A stretch of DNA of 60,000 nt, taken from Membranipora membranacea. Taxonomy: Eukaryota; Bryozoa; Gymnolaemata; Cheilostomatida; Membraniporidae. Each line of letters opens with the position of its first letter. Position 1 is the stretch's first letter. Location: contig OU612075.1 in the NCBI GenBank assembly GCA_914767715.1, positions 3,040,001 through 3,100,000 on the forward strand. The letters run 5' to 3'. This document shows positions 18,470 through 31,338 of the stretch, in pieces. Position numbers and translations under genes: made by a program. The notes under the pieces are model-generated. The model did no database searches. It was given only the letters and a program-made list of their open reading frames with translations, and was not told the DNA's origin.

Positions 18470-21400
18470 TTATTTCCTCAGTGAGATGGTACACTTTAGG
18501 TCACTGAGAGGTTTAACCAGAACTCTCTGTCCCAGCTCAAATGTCTCAGACTCGTCTACCTTCAGTCTGTAATTCTGAAAGAATTTCGCAAGCAGCACCT
18601 TCATCTCTATCTGTAAAAAAAATTTAAATTAGATTATTATTTGTGTCTTTGAATTCTTAACATGTGAAACTAGATTATGAAAAATTATATAAAGCTGTAT
18701 GAAAATAAATTTGTTTCAAAATATCAAATCTTCAAGCTAGCAAGGAAAACTCTGGGAAAACTAATGCTCCGTTTTTTAAACTAATTTTTTGATCTAAGTT
18801 AAGACTATTTACATGTTAACTGAATAGAATGTTTTGAACACAACTCACATTTGCCAGGTTTTGGCCGATGCAGTTCCTAGGCCCAATAGAGAATGGAATG
18901 TTACAGTACGACGGTATGGCGCTGTAAAAGAAAAAATAGTCTGTGTGTAATTATCATTATCATCACATCATCATTATCATGACAAAAAATGATATATTAT
19001 TTTAAGCTAGTGAATTGTTTATTATTTAATACTCCTAGCAAATAGAACAGAGTCGTTTCCACCTACCTTTGTGACTTGTTGTTGATGACATCGAATCGAT
19101 CAGGATTAAACTTGTCAGGGTCAGTAATATACTTTGGATGGCGGCAGCAACCCAGCACGTTGATCTACAATGGTATTAGAAGTTTGCACACTGATCATGT
19201 GATATACTATTGCATAAATATCTCTGAACGATAGAGAGTGAATTAATTCACTTAGCAAGAATCCCAACACAAGGAATTCGGTGTGACGACCCAACTCAAT
19301 AATACTAATAACGGGCAGGAACATGCTAGGATCTCAAACTAAATTGACTCTAATAATCAGAGATACACACTATAATAGTGTAGTTTTGATGTCAGTGTGG
19401 GAAGTTTGACCCATTGAAAATATTTCATCTTTGACCTCGAGATCCACTCTTTGTTCACCCCTAGATGCTTTCTGAAATCATTGAGGATTTCAGGACCATC
19501 ATTCCAAGGGTAGGGGATGTGGTATGTGATGACTAACACCGTGGTCAACCCCAAAAAATCTGACTGAAAGATAAATTGAGTGAGCATGTAATCTCTTATA
19601 CCTGCTTATTTTTGGGTCTCATTTTCAAATTGCCAACAGAGATAATAGGGATAATAATGAGATCAGAACATCATCATCTCATCTCCACTAAATAGTAGAT
19701 GATTTATGTAGCCAAAATCCTGACTCTGTTGTTTTCCAATTGGCTGCTTAGCCATGAACCAGGTTCTAATCTTATTAAGAGTTGTGATTCTTTTGATCAA
19801 GAGAAGACAACTTTTGAAACATGCTGCTTATTGTTACTCACCATTGCCAATGCGCTTTTAGGCAGAATAAAACCACCAAAATTTGTTTCTCTCTTTGTCT
19901 CCCTGATCAACGCAGTGACAGGTGAGTAGAATCTGAGAGTCTCTTTTATTAAAGACGACATAAACGGCAATCTGGTCATGTGATCATTAGTCACATTGAC
20001 ATTCTCACCGACAATATCATCAATCTCCGCCAATAACCTAAAACACAATTTTTCCATAATTATTTGATGTCAATTATTAGTTGAACAGCAGAACATCAAT
20101 TTGGAGATAACACAAGAATAAGAAGCCTGAAATATCTATTATCCTTACATAAAGTTGACCAATTGATCTATCATCAGGCGTGTTGGTCATTGCCACACCG
20201 CTGTTATGTTCGAATGCAGGAAAAAGATAACTAAAACTTTTAGTTCAAAACAGAAGATTGGGCTGGCCCTAGAGAGGGTCGAAACTTGCATATTAAAGGT
20301 TTGATGCATCCTAGAAAATGGAACATCTCCTAAAGGTGTGAGGCGGTAATGACAATTCCTAAAGTGTGAAGCAAGCCGCCACAGAAACTAAAACAGGCTC
20401 TAATCAGCTATTTGCGCAGTGACAAAGATAGACCAAAATAGCTGATGTTCAGATAATGTGTTTTGCCCTGTTGGCACTTGAGGTTATGTGACAGACACAG
20501 TGCCAAGTGTCTAAAAATGAATATCATTTTTTCAAAACACCCTTGAATGAACGGGTCAACTGTCACATGTCAACTCATTTCAACCTTGACATATAGGTTG
20601 GCAAAATATGTAACTTTCTTCAGAACGTCATGGAATTGATGGGGAAAAATTTTAAAAAAGTTTACCCCCTAACCATTTGAAACTGATATTTCACGTTAAG
20701 GAAGGTCGGATCTGATAAAGGTGAGGCGTTTACCTTTCCAGCAGATCGGGTCTGTGCCCAAGTTCCATGACCAGCAGCGACAGAGTGTTGGCCGCTGTAT
20801 CCATACCAGCAATAACAAAAGACACAAACTCATCTATCAGCTCAGCGAATGAGTAGACGCTCTCATCATTTACTACAACAACAACATAAATATATTGAAA
20901 AATGTATAACGCGCATTACACTAACATTAAATTACATTATGGTGGAGTGGAATGAGCTATGGGACAAGAGAACACAACTCTGAGTAGTGAATAGCGGGTT
21001 TGCTAATAAGCGCCATCAACCGATTCTTTTTTTGGGATGGTGAGATGGCTTACTATTCACTGCCAGGCGATTAGTGTCGCAAGAGTTGTGGGTTCAAATC
21101 CCATTGGGGGAGCCTTCAAGATTGATTGTTCCAGCCCCCAGCACCCTCGGGTGTATACCTCTTGACACTAAAGGACATGGCTATTTACTGTACTGGATTA
21201 CATTGCATCGAGTTACATTGTATTGAAGTGCATCTTAATGCATAATTGTGTAACATTGGATTGTATTACATTGCATTAAATTGCATAAAACTGCATTGAA
21301 TTACATTGCATTGCATTGTCTTGGGATGTTTTCAGATTTGAAAATTGAAATCAGTCGGTCTAATTTCCATCTAAGACTCAGACTAGAACTCCCTAGGAAG

Positions 21401-24400
21401 TCCATCCAACACCTAATTTGTCAGAGATTTTTGGTCACATAGCATGTCAAATATATTGATGGAAATTGATGCCACATTGGTGAGCCCAGTAAAAGTTGCA
21501 GCACTGGATAATAAAACAATTTGTTTGTTTGCTATCTTTTAAGATTAACATGCAAAACTCTACCACATTTATACCCTATCTTTATACTATTACTGACTGT
21601 GTGCTCTTATCAGTACTGTGAGTAGATCGTCAGGTGGATTGTCGTCTGTCTGTATCAGAGTCAATCTTTGCCGTATTATTTTGTCTCCAATAGCTCTAAA
21701 CCCCCTGAGACCACTTCTGACTTTATTTCTATAGTTGTGAAACAATGGGTTCCACTGAAACATAAGAGAGAGAAAATAGGATTAGATGATCTCTTAAAAG
21801 TCACCTTCATTAAAAGGTCCAGCCACCCAAGGGGCCTACGATTGAGGTATTACAGTAGATACATAAGCCTAAATATTGATTAAGGTTGATTAAAAAAGGT
21901 TGATTAAAATCAGATGACATATCACACGCCACATCCGGAAGCATGGGCGGCAAAATACTAGTTGCCTTAGGGGCTAGGCTGCAATATCTGCGCCCATTTG
22001 CTCTCAGTTTGCAGGCAGGTCGGAGCACACCTGGGGGTCCAACCAAACCCCAGCAGTCAGTAGACTTCAGTGGGATTCAAACCCACGACCTTCAACATTT
22101 GCATGCTGAAGGGATGGCGCTCTAACCAACTGAGCTTACCTCCTACTCCTACTTGAAAACCTTGTATCGGCTTTTTGAAAAAAAAACCTTGTGCTGTGTA
22201 ATGTTATTCTGTGTTTGTCAATGTGATTCATATATCATGTATATATATATAATATATGATATATATTATATTATGTATTATATAATTATATTTTATATTA
22301 TATATTATATATTATAGATATACATAAATAACTCATATTTTATAATGAAGGAATGAGAGCAATCAAATTGTGGAATCAATAAAAGTCAATTTTACAATTT
22401 CATCAAAGTTTGTTATTATATTATAATATATTTTGTTGTGTGTGAAAATGGCATTTCAGCCAAGCCATGGCTGCAAGATAGTAATTCTTGAAAAACAGCT
22501 TTTCACGGGTCCTGTTTGTTGCAAATCCATCCATATATAAATCTATTTACATATAGGCTATATATATATATTGTAAAAATTGCCCTATCAAACAATCAAA
22601 CTGCCATCATCCTGTACAACAATTTGATGGATTCTTGTATTTACCCGTATCACTGCTGTTCTTTTTTAGATAACCAACTTTTGTGATCTGTAGGATTGGC
22701 ATGTCGTTATCATTGACGTTCCTAAGTTAGCAATCTTGGGTTGAAGTGACAGCTTAATACAGGTTTTGGACAGGTACTTAGTAAGCATGATAATGGCAGT
22801 AAACTTAGTGATCAAACCTTCGCCAATGTTGCTTTTGATTTGCATTCCATCAACCACTGCGCAAACCGAAAACGTATGCTTCTCATAGTGAAACAACCAA
22901 CAACTTGAGTTTTGTCATCAAGTCAAACTTACATCAATAAATGGCGTAGAAGCAATTTGTGTCGCCTCCCAAGCTTCATTACCGAATGTGTAGGCTATCT
23001 TCGCAAAGTCTGTGCTGTTATCGTGGGGGTCAATAGAGCATGTGATCTGAAATTGAAATGATAAAGCAACGAATCAAAGTGGGTCATTGATAATAACGGA
23101 GTGTTTTTGAGTGCGTTGGATTGAATTAAGAGCCCATGTAGTATTTCAGTTGTATTGATGCTAACCTCTCCATCATATCTCAGGTGCAGTTTTCTTTGTG
23201 TTAAGGTAGCAAGGTAAAGTCTCTATGAAAGTTACACTCAGTTGACAAGGGTACCGAAAAACAAAACATATTAGAAAAGTGCACAGCAGTCAGTAGAGTA
23301 CAGGGGAGTACAACTCCAAGTCACCCAGCACCAATGTTGAAGGACAAGCTCTCTATCTAACAACGCTATCTCAAAAATAAACAATCTATGAAGTAGTCAA
23401 TTAACCTGCATAATGGTGTTGTAAGTAAATCTACGAATCTCGTTTCCTAAATCAAAGCTTTCTCCAGATTCTGCGTATTTGTCCATGTCCTCAAGAAATC
23501 TGTCAGCAATCAGATTGACGTTAGGAATTTGATCCCTTAGTCTTGTCCTTTTGTACATTGGGTCGTGAATCTTCCTCTTTATCAACCATTTTTTCTCATC
23601 AACGGTAACTCCAATAGCATCGCCTATAAATCTAACGCCCCAAAATACAATAATCACTAATTATTGGTTACAACAATACAAAACTACGTGTGGTATATTT
23701 TTTTCATTTTTCATGGGATTTCATAAAATTCTAACACAATTGACAGCTGACAGGAGAAGAATCGAACTGCACTCAAGCCAATCATATTGTACCATGTAGA
23801 GTTTGTGCCAAAGAGTTTCAATGAACAACAAGCGTGACTATATGCTGTCCAAATGCATAGATTGAAGTGGTGATTCTCTTGTTATGTTTGCATCAACAAC
23901 CAAGAGAAACCATTTGTAAAAAATTCAGATCAGTTGACAGTGTAAAACTTTTTTGTGATTAGTGATTCTCATATACCTGCCAATGCCATGAGTAAAAAGA
24001 AATCAGATAGAGGAACAAATGCCTATCTATCAACCCCAATATCGGTGAGATTAGGAGATTATGCTAGAGTGTTTTCTGCAAGCGCTCAAAACATAGAACA
24101 CTGAAGTGACAAAATGAGTCAGGATTCCGAAACTCCCCCCCCCCCACCCTGCACACCTACATCACACCATATAATAAATATCTTGTGACAAGGGAAGTTA
24201 TAGATGATATAATTAGATTCATATTAATCATTTTTCCTCCAAAATAATTCTGATGGCAATGACGTCAATAAAACCAAAAAACACCTCAAAAGTCCCTAAA
24301 AACACCTCAAAAGTCCCTAAAAGTTGCTGTTTTTCGGCATTCTTTTGCGTTAAATTCAGGAAAAATGAGGATGCAATGAAACATTCTATTGCCATTTCTT

Positions 24401-26692
24401 GTGTGCACCCTGGTTAATGAAAGCGGCTTCGTATGTGAGAACTCTCAAAAAAATTTTGTTTGGCCACAATAATGGTTATTTGGACAGCATGTTTGACGTT
24501 ATGCAAAGGTGGCGAAAATATTAGCTGCATTTGAGAGTCTACTGTCATTGCATATGCAATATGCATTTTTTGAAAGTCAATGTTTATGACATTTGGAGAG
24601 TACTCTAAGAGGAAATCCCAATTAATTTTGTTTCGAGCCTATGATCTGTTGTGAATTAATGTTTGAAGTTTCACATATTTTCACGGCTTCACAAAAAAAA
24701 TGCATATTATGGAGTGACGTAAAAAGTCAATTTAGACTAGTCATATATCACAGAAAATCAAATTTTATGATGGACGCAATCTCTAAGTATATATTCCAAA
24801 TGTTTTGAAATTTCTTGCAGATAATTTGACTCCTCCATCTGCATTGTCAAAAACAGCGTTTTCTGCTTCATTTCCCCCCTAAAATGACACAACATCATCA
24901 AGTTTTTGTTCAGGTATTCATTTTCAGTAGCTCGGCAGCTTTCCAACGGTATATGATATGTTGATATTCGGATTGGTCTTTGACATTACCTTAAGCCTAT
25001 GGCCTGAGTCTCTTTATCTTGTTTCATCTCAATTATCATCTCATTAGGATGCTCAGTAAAAAGTAATCATATAGTGGAACAAATGCCTATTTATCAACCC
25101 CAATATGGTTGAGATTAGGAGATTATGCTAGAGTGTTTTCTGCAAACGCTCAAAACATAGAACACTGAAGTGACAAAATGAGACAGGATTCCAAAATCCC
25201 CCCCCCACCCTGCACGCCTACATCACACCATATAATAAATATAATGTGACAAGGGAAGTTATAGATGATATAATTAGATCCATATTAATCATTTTTCCTC
25301 CAAAATAATTCTGATGGCAATGACGTCAATAAAAGGGGGCATGGCATGGCATCTCAATTATCATCTCATCAATTAAGCATTAACCACTTCCTGACTTTAT
25401 TGTTCTTCATTCATTTTTGTTTGGGTATTCTGTAAAACATTCTAAGGATACAGCCGACTAGGTGAGAAAATTCTGTATAAATTCTAAACCAGTATTATCC
25501 AAAATAAAGTTCATTTTATATATCTCTCTCAATGATAACTATGATACTTTAATCATTGCCACAGTGATCTTAATTAGACTACTGTGACCTTCAAAATGAT
25601 TCCTATGGGGAGGCGCTACTCTAGCTTTAGAAGATTAATCAGGTCTTGTCCCACAATGCCTCTTAACCTGCAACTCCCAGCAAGTTCTCATCAATCTGCT
25701 CAAAGTCTTGCTATCTATGCATTGTTGTATACTCATTAACTCTCCCCATTTGAGTATTGTTTCCTCACCTTTCTCCAAAAATATAACGAAACGGGAAGCT
25801 ATCCGTACGATTGAACATTGTCACATCAGACTCCGCTAACACCGTCCTTACTGCGTCTGGAGACCTCGAGATAACCATGGCTTTATTCAGCAGATATATC
25901 ACAAAAGTGTCTCCATGCTCGTTGTGCCTGGTTTTAATGATAAATTAGTTGATACAATACGAAAGGTACTACCTAGATCAAGTTTGTTCCATCTCGATGG
26001 GTGGCCCTGTTTATGATAAAATAGAGGTTGGGCTGCCCCATAGACTTAGATTACTATTAAGTCTATGGTCTGCCCCTAAAAAGGGACGCAAGTTGCCCGA
26101 AATACTGTAGGGTTTCGTGATCCTTCCCACAATGCAACTTTCACCTGGAATTGCCAGAAGATCAGGTAACTCCCATTGATCATTGTCGGACACTGATTAT
26201 CCTACCCTACTGCTGTATCCCCAACAGATCCTAAGCTATTAGCAACTCACCATTGAATGTATAGCTCAGCTGGCAGCGGCTTTAGTTTGGTCACACCTTT
26301 AGGTCGTACGATGCAGTCCTCAGCACTCCGTGATAGTGCAGCAATCTGACCTGCATTACCAAGTATAAAACTGAAAAGAAAAGGAAATCTCTTTTGGAGT
26401 TGAGATGTAAACCTTTACCAAATAATATATTTCCTCCTACATTGTTAGCTGAGCACTTTCAATGTAAGAAAAATCTCATACAATGAACCCATGGATCAGA
26501 ATATCCAATAACTGATATCGTAAATAACAAATTTCGGTATTTTTTCCCTACATACCTGGCTCTCTCTGGTCCTGGGATATGCTGGTACTCAGCATGAGTT
26601 TGAGAAATGGTAATCACCAACCAAGTGATGCTCAGCAATATCAAAATTGAAAAGAGGGCTGCTGTCACAGCAAGAGAGTAAAAAATATCCAT
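18470..26692 (-). CDS. Cytochrome P450 monooxygenase (complete, 11 exons, 519 aa)
   Basis: Exons in order of transcription: 26,692-26,556; 26,370-26,251; 25,927-25,769; 23,631-23,406; 23,046-22,933; 21,754-21,598; 20,872-20,734; 20,037-19,842; 19,164-19,067; 18,921-18,849; 18,610-18,470 (TAA). All phases agree and the total is 1,560 bp. The start was chosen because it gives MDIFYSLAV, an N-terminal membrane anchor followed by the hinge HIPGPERA; an in-frame ATG lies upstream at 26,857. Motifs: I-helix AGMDT (326-330), K-helix ETLR (383-386), FNPDRF (435-440), and haem loop FSIGPRNCIG with the iron-ligand Cys at 466. This is an ER-anchored, NADPH-P450 reductase-dependent oxidase. The C-terminal VKPLSDLKCTISLR recalls CYP46-like sequences, but I would not assign a family or substrate. 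One donor is GTCAGT (21,597). All essential motifs are present, so it appears functional. Confidence 0.93.
20945..21180 (+). mobile_element. tRNA-derived SINE, A-box-deleted copy
   Basis: Very similar to the element at 32.5-32.8 kb (shared GAGAACACAACTC, GGGATGGTGAGATGGC, CAGCCCCCAGCACCCTCGGG, GTGTATACCTCT). The B box GTGGGTTCAAATCCC is intact, but about 20 bases covering most of the A box are missing after GAGATGGC. It lies in a P450 intron. Confidence 0.8.
21188..21325. repeat. Degenerate simple repeat of TTGCAT/TTACAT units
   Basis: Repeated TACATTGCAT, GAATTACATTGCAT and related hexamer units follow directly on the SINE tail, in the place where many SINEs carry a simple-repeat 3' tail. 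Confidence 0.7.
21930..22145 (-). mobile_element. tRNA-derived SINE (second family)
   Basis: The minus strand reads AAGCTCAGTTGGTTAGAGCG (A box) followed by GTGGGTTTGAATCCCAC (B box), then a body with CCCCCAGGTGTGCTCC and TGCAAACTGAGAGCAAATGG. A diverged relative lies at 3,250-3,400. It is a SINE rather than a tRNA gene because the tRNA-like part runs into a repeated non-tRNA body. Confidence 0.8.
22228..22325. repeat. AT-rich simple repeat
   Basis: Nearly pure A/T with TATATA, TTATAT and TATTATA runs, within a P450 intron. Confidence 0.85.
23990..24271. repeat. ~280-bp dispersed direct repeat, copy 1
   Basis: It shares GGAACAAATGCCTAT, GAGATTAGGAGATTATGC, AGAACACTGAAGTGACAAAA, a poly-C run and CTGATGGCAATGACGTCAAT with 25,050-25,334 in the same orientation. 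Directly after it, AACACCTCAAAAGTCCCTAA is tandemly duplicated (about 24,281-24,322). Confidence 0.85.
25050..25334. repeat. ~280-bp dispersed direct repeat, copy 2
   Basis: Second copy, about 1,060 bp downstream of the first and in the same P450 intron (23,632-25,768). The copies differ by scattered substitutions and poly-C length. Both similarity blocks end at the same sequence (GACGTCAATAAAA). This suggests two insertions of one non-coding element, or a duplication. Confidence 0.85.
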
Positions 26693-28420
26693 GTTTAAAT
26701 TAATCAACAGGTTTGACGAAACGGGATCGTACCATTGACCCCTACAAGTTGCTAACTTGAAGTCCTGATGGTGAATGATCCAAGGTGGAAAATAATTGTG
26801 AGGAAGTTTGGAAGTCATGGATAGTCGATTTGTTAGCTCTGTTTTGGTACTGTCCATTGCAAAAAGAGAATTAATATCTTAGTAGGCACTCTCTCTACAG
26901 CATAAGGGAGCTAACCTATTGGCTTCAAATAATATTCCTATTGATTATTATTTGGGTAAGATGATAAATCATTTGTATGACATTGCAGGGAGATTAACTG
27001 TAGATAGCTCTTGGATAACATCAGAAGCCTTGAAAATACCCACATGACACTTTGTTGAGGATTTTTTAATTGGGGATTTTGACACATCTCAACACAGAGA
27101 TCTTCATATATGAGATAATAGTACAAATGGACTGTTATTTTGAGTTTAATGTCAGCCAGGTTGCATTATTATTTTATCATAAATATGAACTTTATTGAAC
27201 AGATTGCAAATGGTATTTAAAATCAACAAATCAAAAATACACAATCTATAAAATTAGGATGGTCAGGCCTCAGGTTTCATGCAAAACATTTATAGAAAAT
27301 AATTTTGCATAGAATTGCTGAGCCGTGTCAGGGACGAGCTAGATGCTTGTGTGATTTCGCTCGGTGTTGGGATCAGGGATATAGCTATGGAGCGGGTGGC
27401 ACTCGTTCTAGATTTTATTTTCGCTACATCATGTAGACAAGTCATGTAGGTTTGCTATAGCAAGTCTTTTATCATAGCAATAGACGGCCTAAATATTAAC
27501 CAGACTCATAATACAGATAGATCCTTATCTGATCACTATTATTGTGCCACATTAAACCTCCATATCATAATAGGATTTAGGGGCTATAAGTCCTTGACCT
27601 AGATAAAAGACATTGAAATGGGACCAAGGTAAAAAAATCCAAGGCCATTCTTTTCTCTGGACTGTCTATCTATGTGTATCAATATATCGTTTAATGTACT
27701 TGCCTGTAAAATTGTTTTGTCGAGATAATGTTTTGGTTTTAAACAGAAAAGCACAGTAACACACAATATAGAAAACCTCAACTGTGCCATCTTTGATGCA
27801 GTAGGCTTTTGGCTCAGGACCCCAAAGGCCACTCTACCCAGCATGCACTGTGTTCTCTGATCGGCTAACTTAAAAATCATTGGAAACCATCTATTATCTG
27901 TGTCTGTTGAGTGTTTGTTATACAGCTGAACAGTGGATCATGTCATAGACAGCTTAAATAGTTCAGATAATGGCAAGGGTGTAGGACACTTTTGTATCTG
28001 CTATACCAGTTTTATTTCCAGGTGTCCCTCGGCTCCTTACTTACTGAACTCATAGAACTGGGTAAACTCTTTTATTTTGATATACCATTTTGGAGTGAGT
28101 GTTCCGGGCAAACGCCGTATTCAGGTGTCAACTAAGCTTTTGGCAGCCCTATTCTTGTTAGAAACAAATTGGGGCTGCTGATATATATATATATGTATAT
28201 ATACTTTATTTCATTTACCGACCAATGTATTACGACAAATGAGGCTGTGTGAAAAAGAAGCAATGGAATAAAATGAATTTTTTAAATTTTAGTTTATCAT
28301 AGAATGCTGTCCAGCCAACTTTCTGGGACGGCTACCAGAACATGAGGCTAGTTGGTCTCATCGCAACCGACAGTTTACTGTGTCAGTGTCATACTGATTG
28401 TACATTTTTAACTGACGTCA
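26693..28420. other. Intergenic region upstream of the P450
   Basis: This should include the P450 promoter and 5' UTR. I see no gene with family resemblance. Open frames at 26,938-27,126 and 27,599-27,880 (minus) lack recognisable motifs. A short TA run lies near 28,183-28,204. No confident core promoter element can be assigned. Confidence 0.45.
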
Positions 28421-29083
28421 AAAACCAAACGAATGATATGCCAGCCGATAGGTTATACAATATGGGAGGCTAGAAATAAAAGACCTGCTACCACCTGCCA
28501 CACTTGAATGAGAATGCAACATAATAATAATAATATCATTATTTACTCATATATTATCCCCCTCCTCTGCTATAATATGTTTTGCTAAAACCAAACGAAT
28601 GATATGCCAGCCGATAGGTTATACAATATGGGAGGCTAGAAATAAACGACCTGCTACCACCTGCCACACTTGAATGAGAATGCAACATAATAATAATAAT
28701 ATCATTATTTACTCATATATTATCCCCCTCCTCTGCTATAATATGTTTTGCTAAAACCAAACGAATGATATGACAGCCGATAGGTTATACAATATGGGAG
28801 GCTAGAAATAAACGACCTGCTACCACCTGCCACACTTGAATGAGAATGCAACATAATAATAATAATATCATTATTTACTCATATATTATCCCCCTCCTCT
28901 GCTATAATATGTTTTGCTAAAACCAAACGAATGATATGACAGCCGATAGGTTATACAATATGGGAGGCTAGAAATAAACGACCTGCTACCACCTGCCACA
29001 CTTGAATGAGAATGCAACATAATAATAATAATATCATTATTTACTCATATATTATCCCCCTCTTCTGCTATAATATGTTTTGT
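28421..29083. repeat. Four-copy 166-bp tandem repeat
   Basis: The landmark CCAAACGAATGATATG recurs at 28,425, 28,591, 28,757 and 28,923, exactly 166 bp apart. Copies differ at only a few sites (for example TGCCAGCC in units 1-2 and TGACAGCC in units 3-4). Each contains an (ATA)n stretch and a C/T-rich block. Similarity stops after TAATATGTTTTG near 29,082. Near-identity points to recent amplification. Confidence 0.95.
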
Positions 29084-31338
29084 AACACCTGCCCTTGATC
29101 TCTACGAATCTGATAGTAGTAAGCTTGGCTTGTTGACATATTAACATTGATGAATCTGTTGTCAAGACAAGCTTTTCAGTCCTGAGCAACAAATTTAACT
29201 CTTTGAGGTTATGCAAAGAGATTTTTGACTCCTTTGGTTATGTATGTTGATACTTTTTGCGGTGTGATAAGATAATAAAGGACAACTCCTGAGTTAAGTA
29301 TTATGGTAAACGGTGTGTCCAGTTAAGATTTCCAGATCAATGCTCAAAGGGTTCCAATCAGGTAGGAATACTTTGAAAAAAGAAAAAATCCTATTCGGAG
29401 ACCTTTGCGCCATTAAACCAGGGCTATCATCAATTTTGAGTGTTTAGTGGTTCGATCCGGAGTTGTTGTATATATTTACATATATATATAATCAGTTGAG
29501 CCGTATCTGTCAGATAATCGAACAAACTACCTCAGGTGCTCCACCCATCATCTCATCATCTCACATCACCAGCATAATAACACATAAACAATAAACACAC
29601 ATATTTTTCAAAATAGCCTAGAAGAACATAATTTTTTTGTTATTGAATATCACATTCTATGTACACATTTGCCAATTCAAAATAGGCCTTTTTAGTGCCT
29701 TCGTGTAATTTTGAGGTTCAATATTACATGAAATAAAAGATTTAACTAACTAACTCTGGAGTTGTGTTCCCGTGAATGTTGAAAATATAATTCCAAACTT
29801 ATATTTGGTTGTCAGCTGTTGATTTGGTATCAGAGTTGTCTTCCTTCTATTCTTCTTCTCAAGGTCAATTCCTTTAGTAGATGAGAGACTGCAGATGCAG
29901 GTAAAACTCCCGAAAAATATATAATAGAAGCTTAGTCATACTGACTCTCGTGATCTGACTGGGCATGTAGGTCACTGATAAACTAGGGTATCATTACCAC
30001 AAAGCAGGTGTCGTAAGGCTAAGCATGCATCATGCGTGACTTGAATTCGCGCATGTGCAAGAACAATGAGTTTAGTTTGGGTTCTGATTGCAACTTTGGA
30101 AAGGGGAAATGGGATGTCCCCTGCATAAACTACTAATCAAATTTAGCTAATAGTGACAGTAGAAGATAACTCTTTCTAACAATTCTGCACGCATTTGAGA
30201 GTGTGCCACCAGAGCAGGTAGCCAATCAGATGGCTTCGGAATTCCGAGGCTCAATTTTGCAGAGATCAGCTCATGCCCAGAGCTGAGCATGCGCAGAATG
30301 AAGCTTAGTAGCACTTTGTGTGTTATCTTTGGAGCCAATTTTTTTCTTCCAATCAGAGTTTGCCACTTGATTTTTACTGTGAACTCATCCAAGTGAGACT
30401 CCTATGACTATGAGTGGCTTCTAAAATTATCTTCACACATACTGCACATGGAGTGCCATAGACTTACAAAGCTGATTTATTTTGGGTCTGGGGAAGGGAT
30501 ATGTATATATATGTACTGAAACAACCACCAAGGGTCAGGCTCGAGGGAGAGTGGCTTCATTTTTTCATTGCCTCTCAGTCCGTCCCATCACCACATCCAT
30601 CTAACTCAACTGAATGCTGTCACTGTCAGTCACTGACTACTAGACATAGTATCATTCAAGTCACTACACTATCACTGTGACTGATCAGCAACAGTGCGTG
30701 CATCCTTATCATGTTATCATTCATTGATTGTTCACTTTCCCTGTGGTCCCTTGTGTGGAAATTGAGGGAGGAAGTGAAGTCAATGGGATCATCATCATGG
30801 TAACTCATTATCTTGTACCAAAAGAAAAGGGAGTTATACCTTGCCAATGTGATTGGTGGGTGGGGAAAGAAGAGCCAATTCCAGGTCATAATGAAGGTTA
30901 ATGGTGTAGCTAAGAGACTGTCAGGGTGTTTTGCAACAAACCGTACTACACCCCTGCCCTTCAAACATAGACTTCGAGGATGCTATGACAACGCACATGC
31001 TGCGTAAACCCTTACACAATGCTACTGCTACTGACAATCCAGAGTGAGGAACACAAGGTCAAACACTGCAATGCATTTGATTAAGGCCACTTCTTAGACA
31101 AGTTAGTTAGATAGGAATGATTGTTAAAGTATTTTTTGATTGTATACTTATCATCTGAACTTCATGCTCTCGCTCACCCCAGGCCCATGGTTCATTAGTC
31201 GATGTGTTCATGCTTATTGGTTGGGTCCCAACCAAGCCGAGGCCCGTCCCATTGGATAAACGTTCATAGGCTACTCCTATTAACATGCAGTATCGTATGT
31301 GGTTTGTGTATATTTGTAGTAGTGGATTGCCGTCCATC
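29084..31338. other. Intergenic region upstream of UGGT
   Basis: No supported gene. Open frames at 30,147-30,392 and 30,656-30,964 (minus) and 30,813-31,007 (plus) show no domain resemblance. The region should contain the UGGT promoter. In-frame ATGs upstream of the chosen UGGT start occur at 31,285 and 31,297. Confidence 0.4.

Noticed and set aside
30147-30392. 81-codon minus-strand open frame between P450 and UGGT
   Set aside because: No domain resemblance or promoter context.
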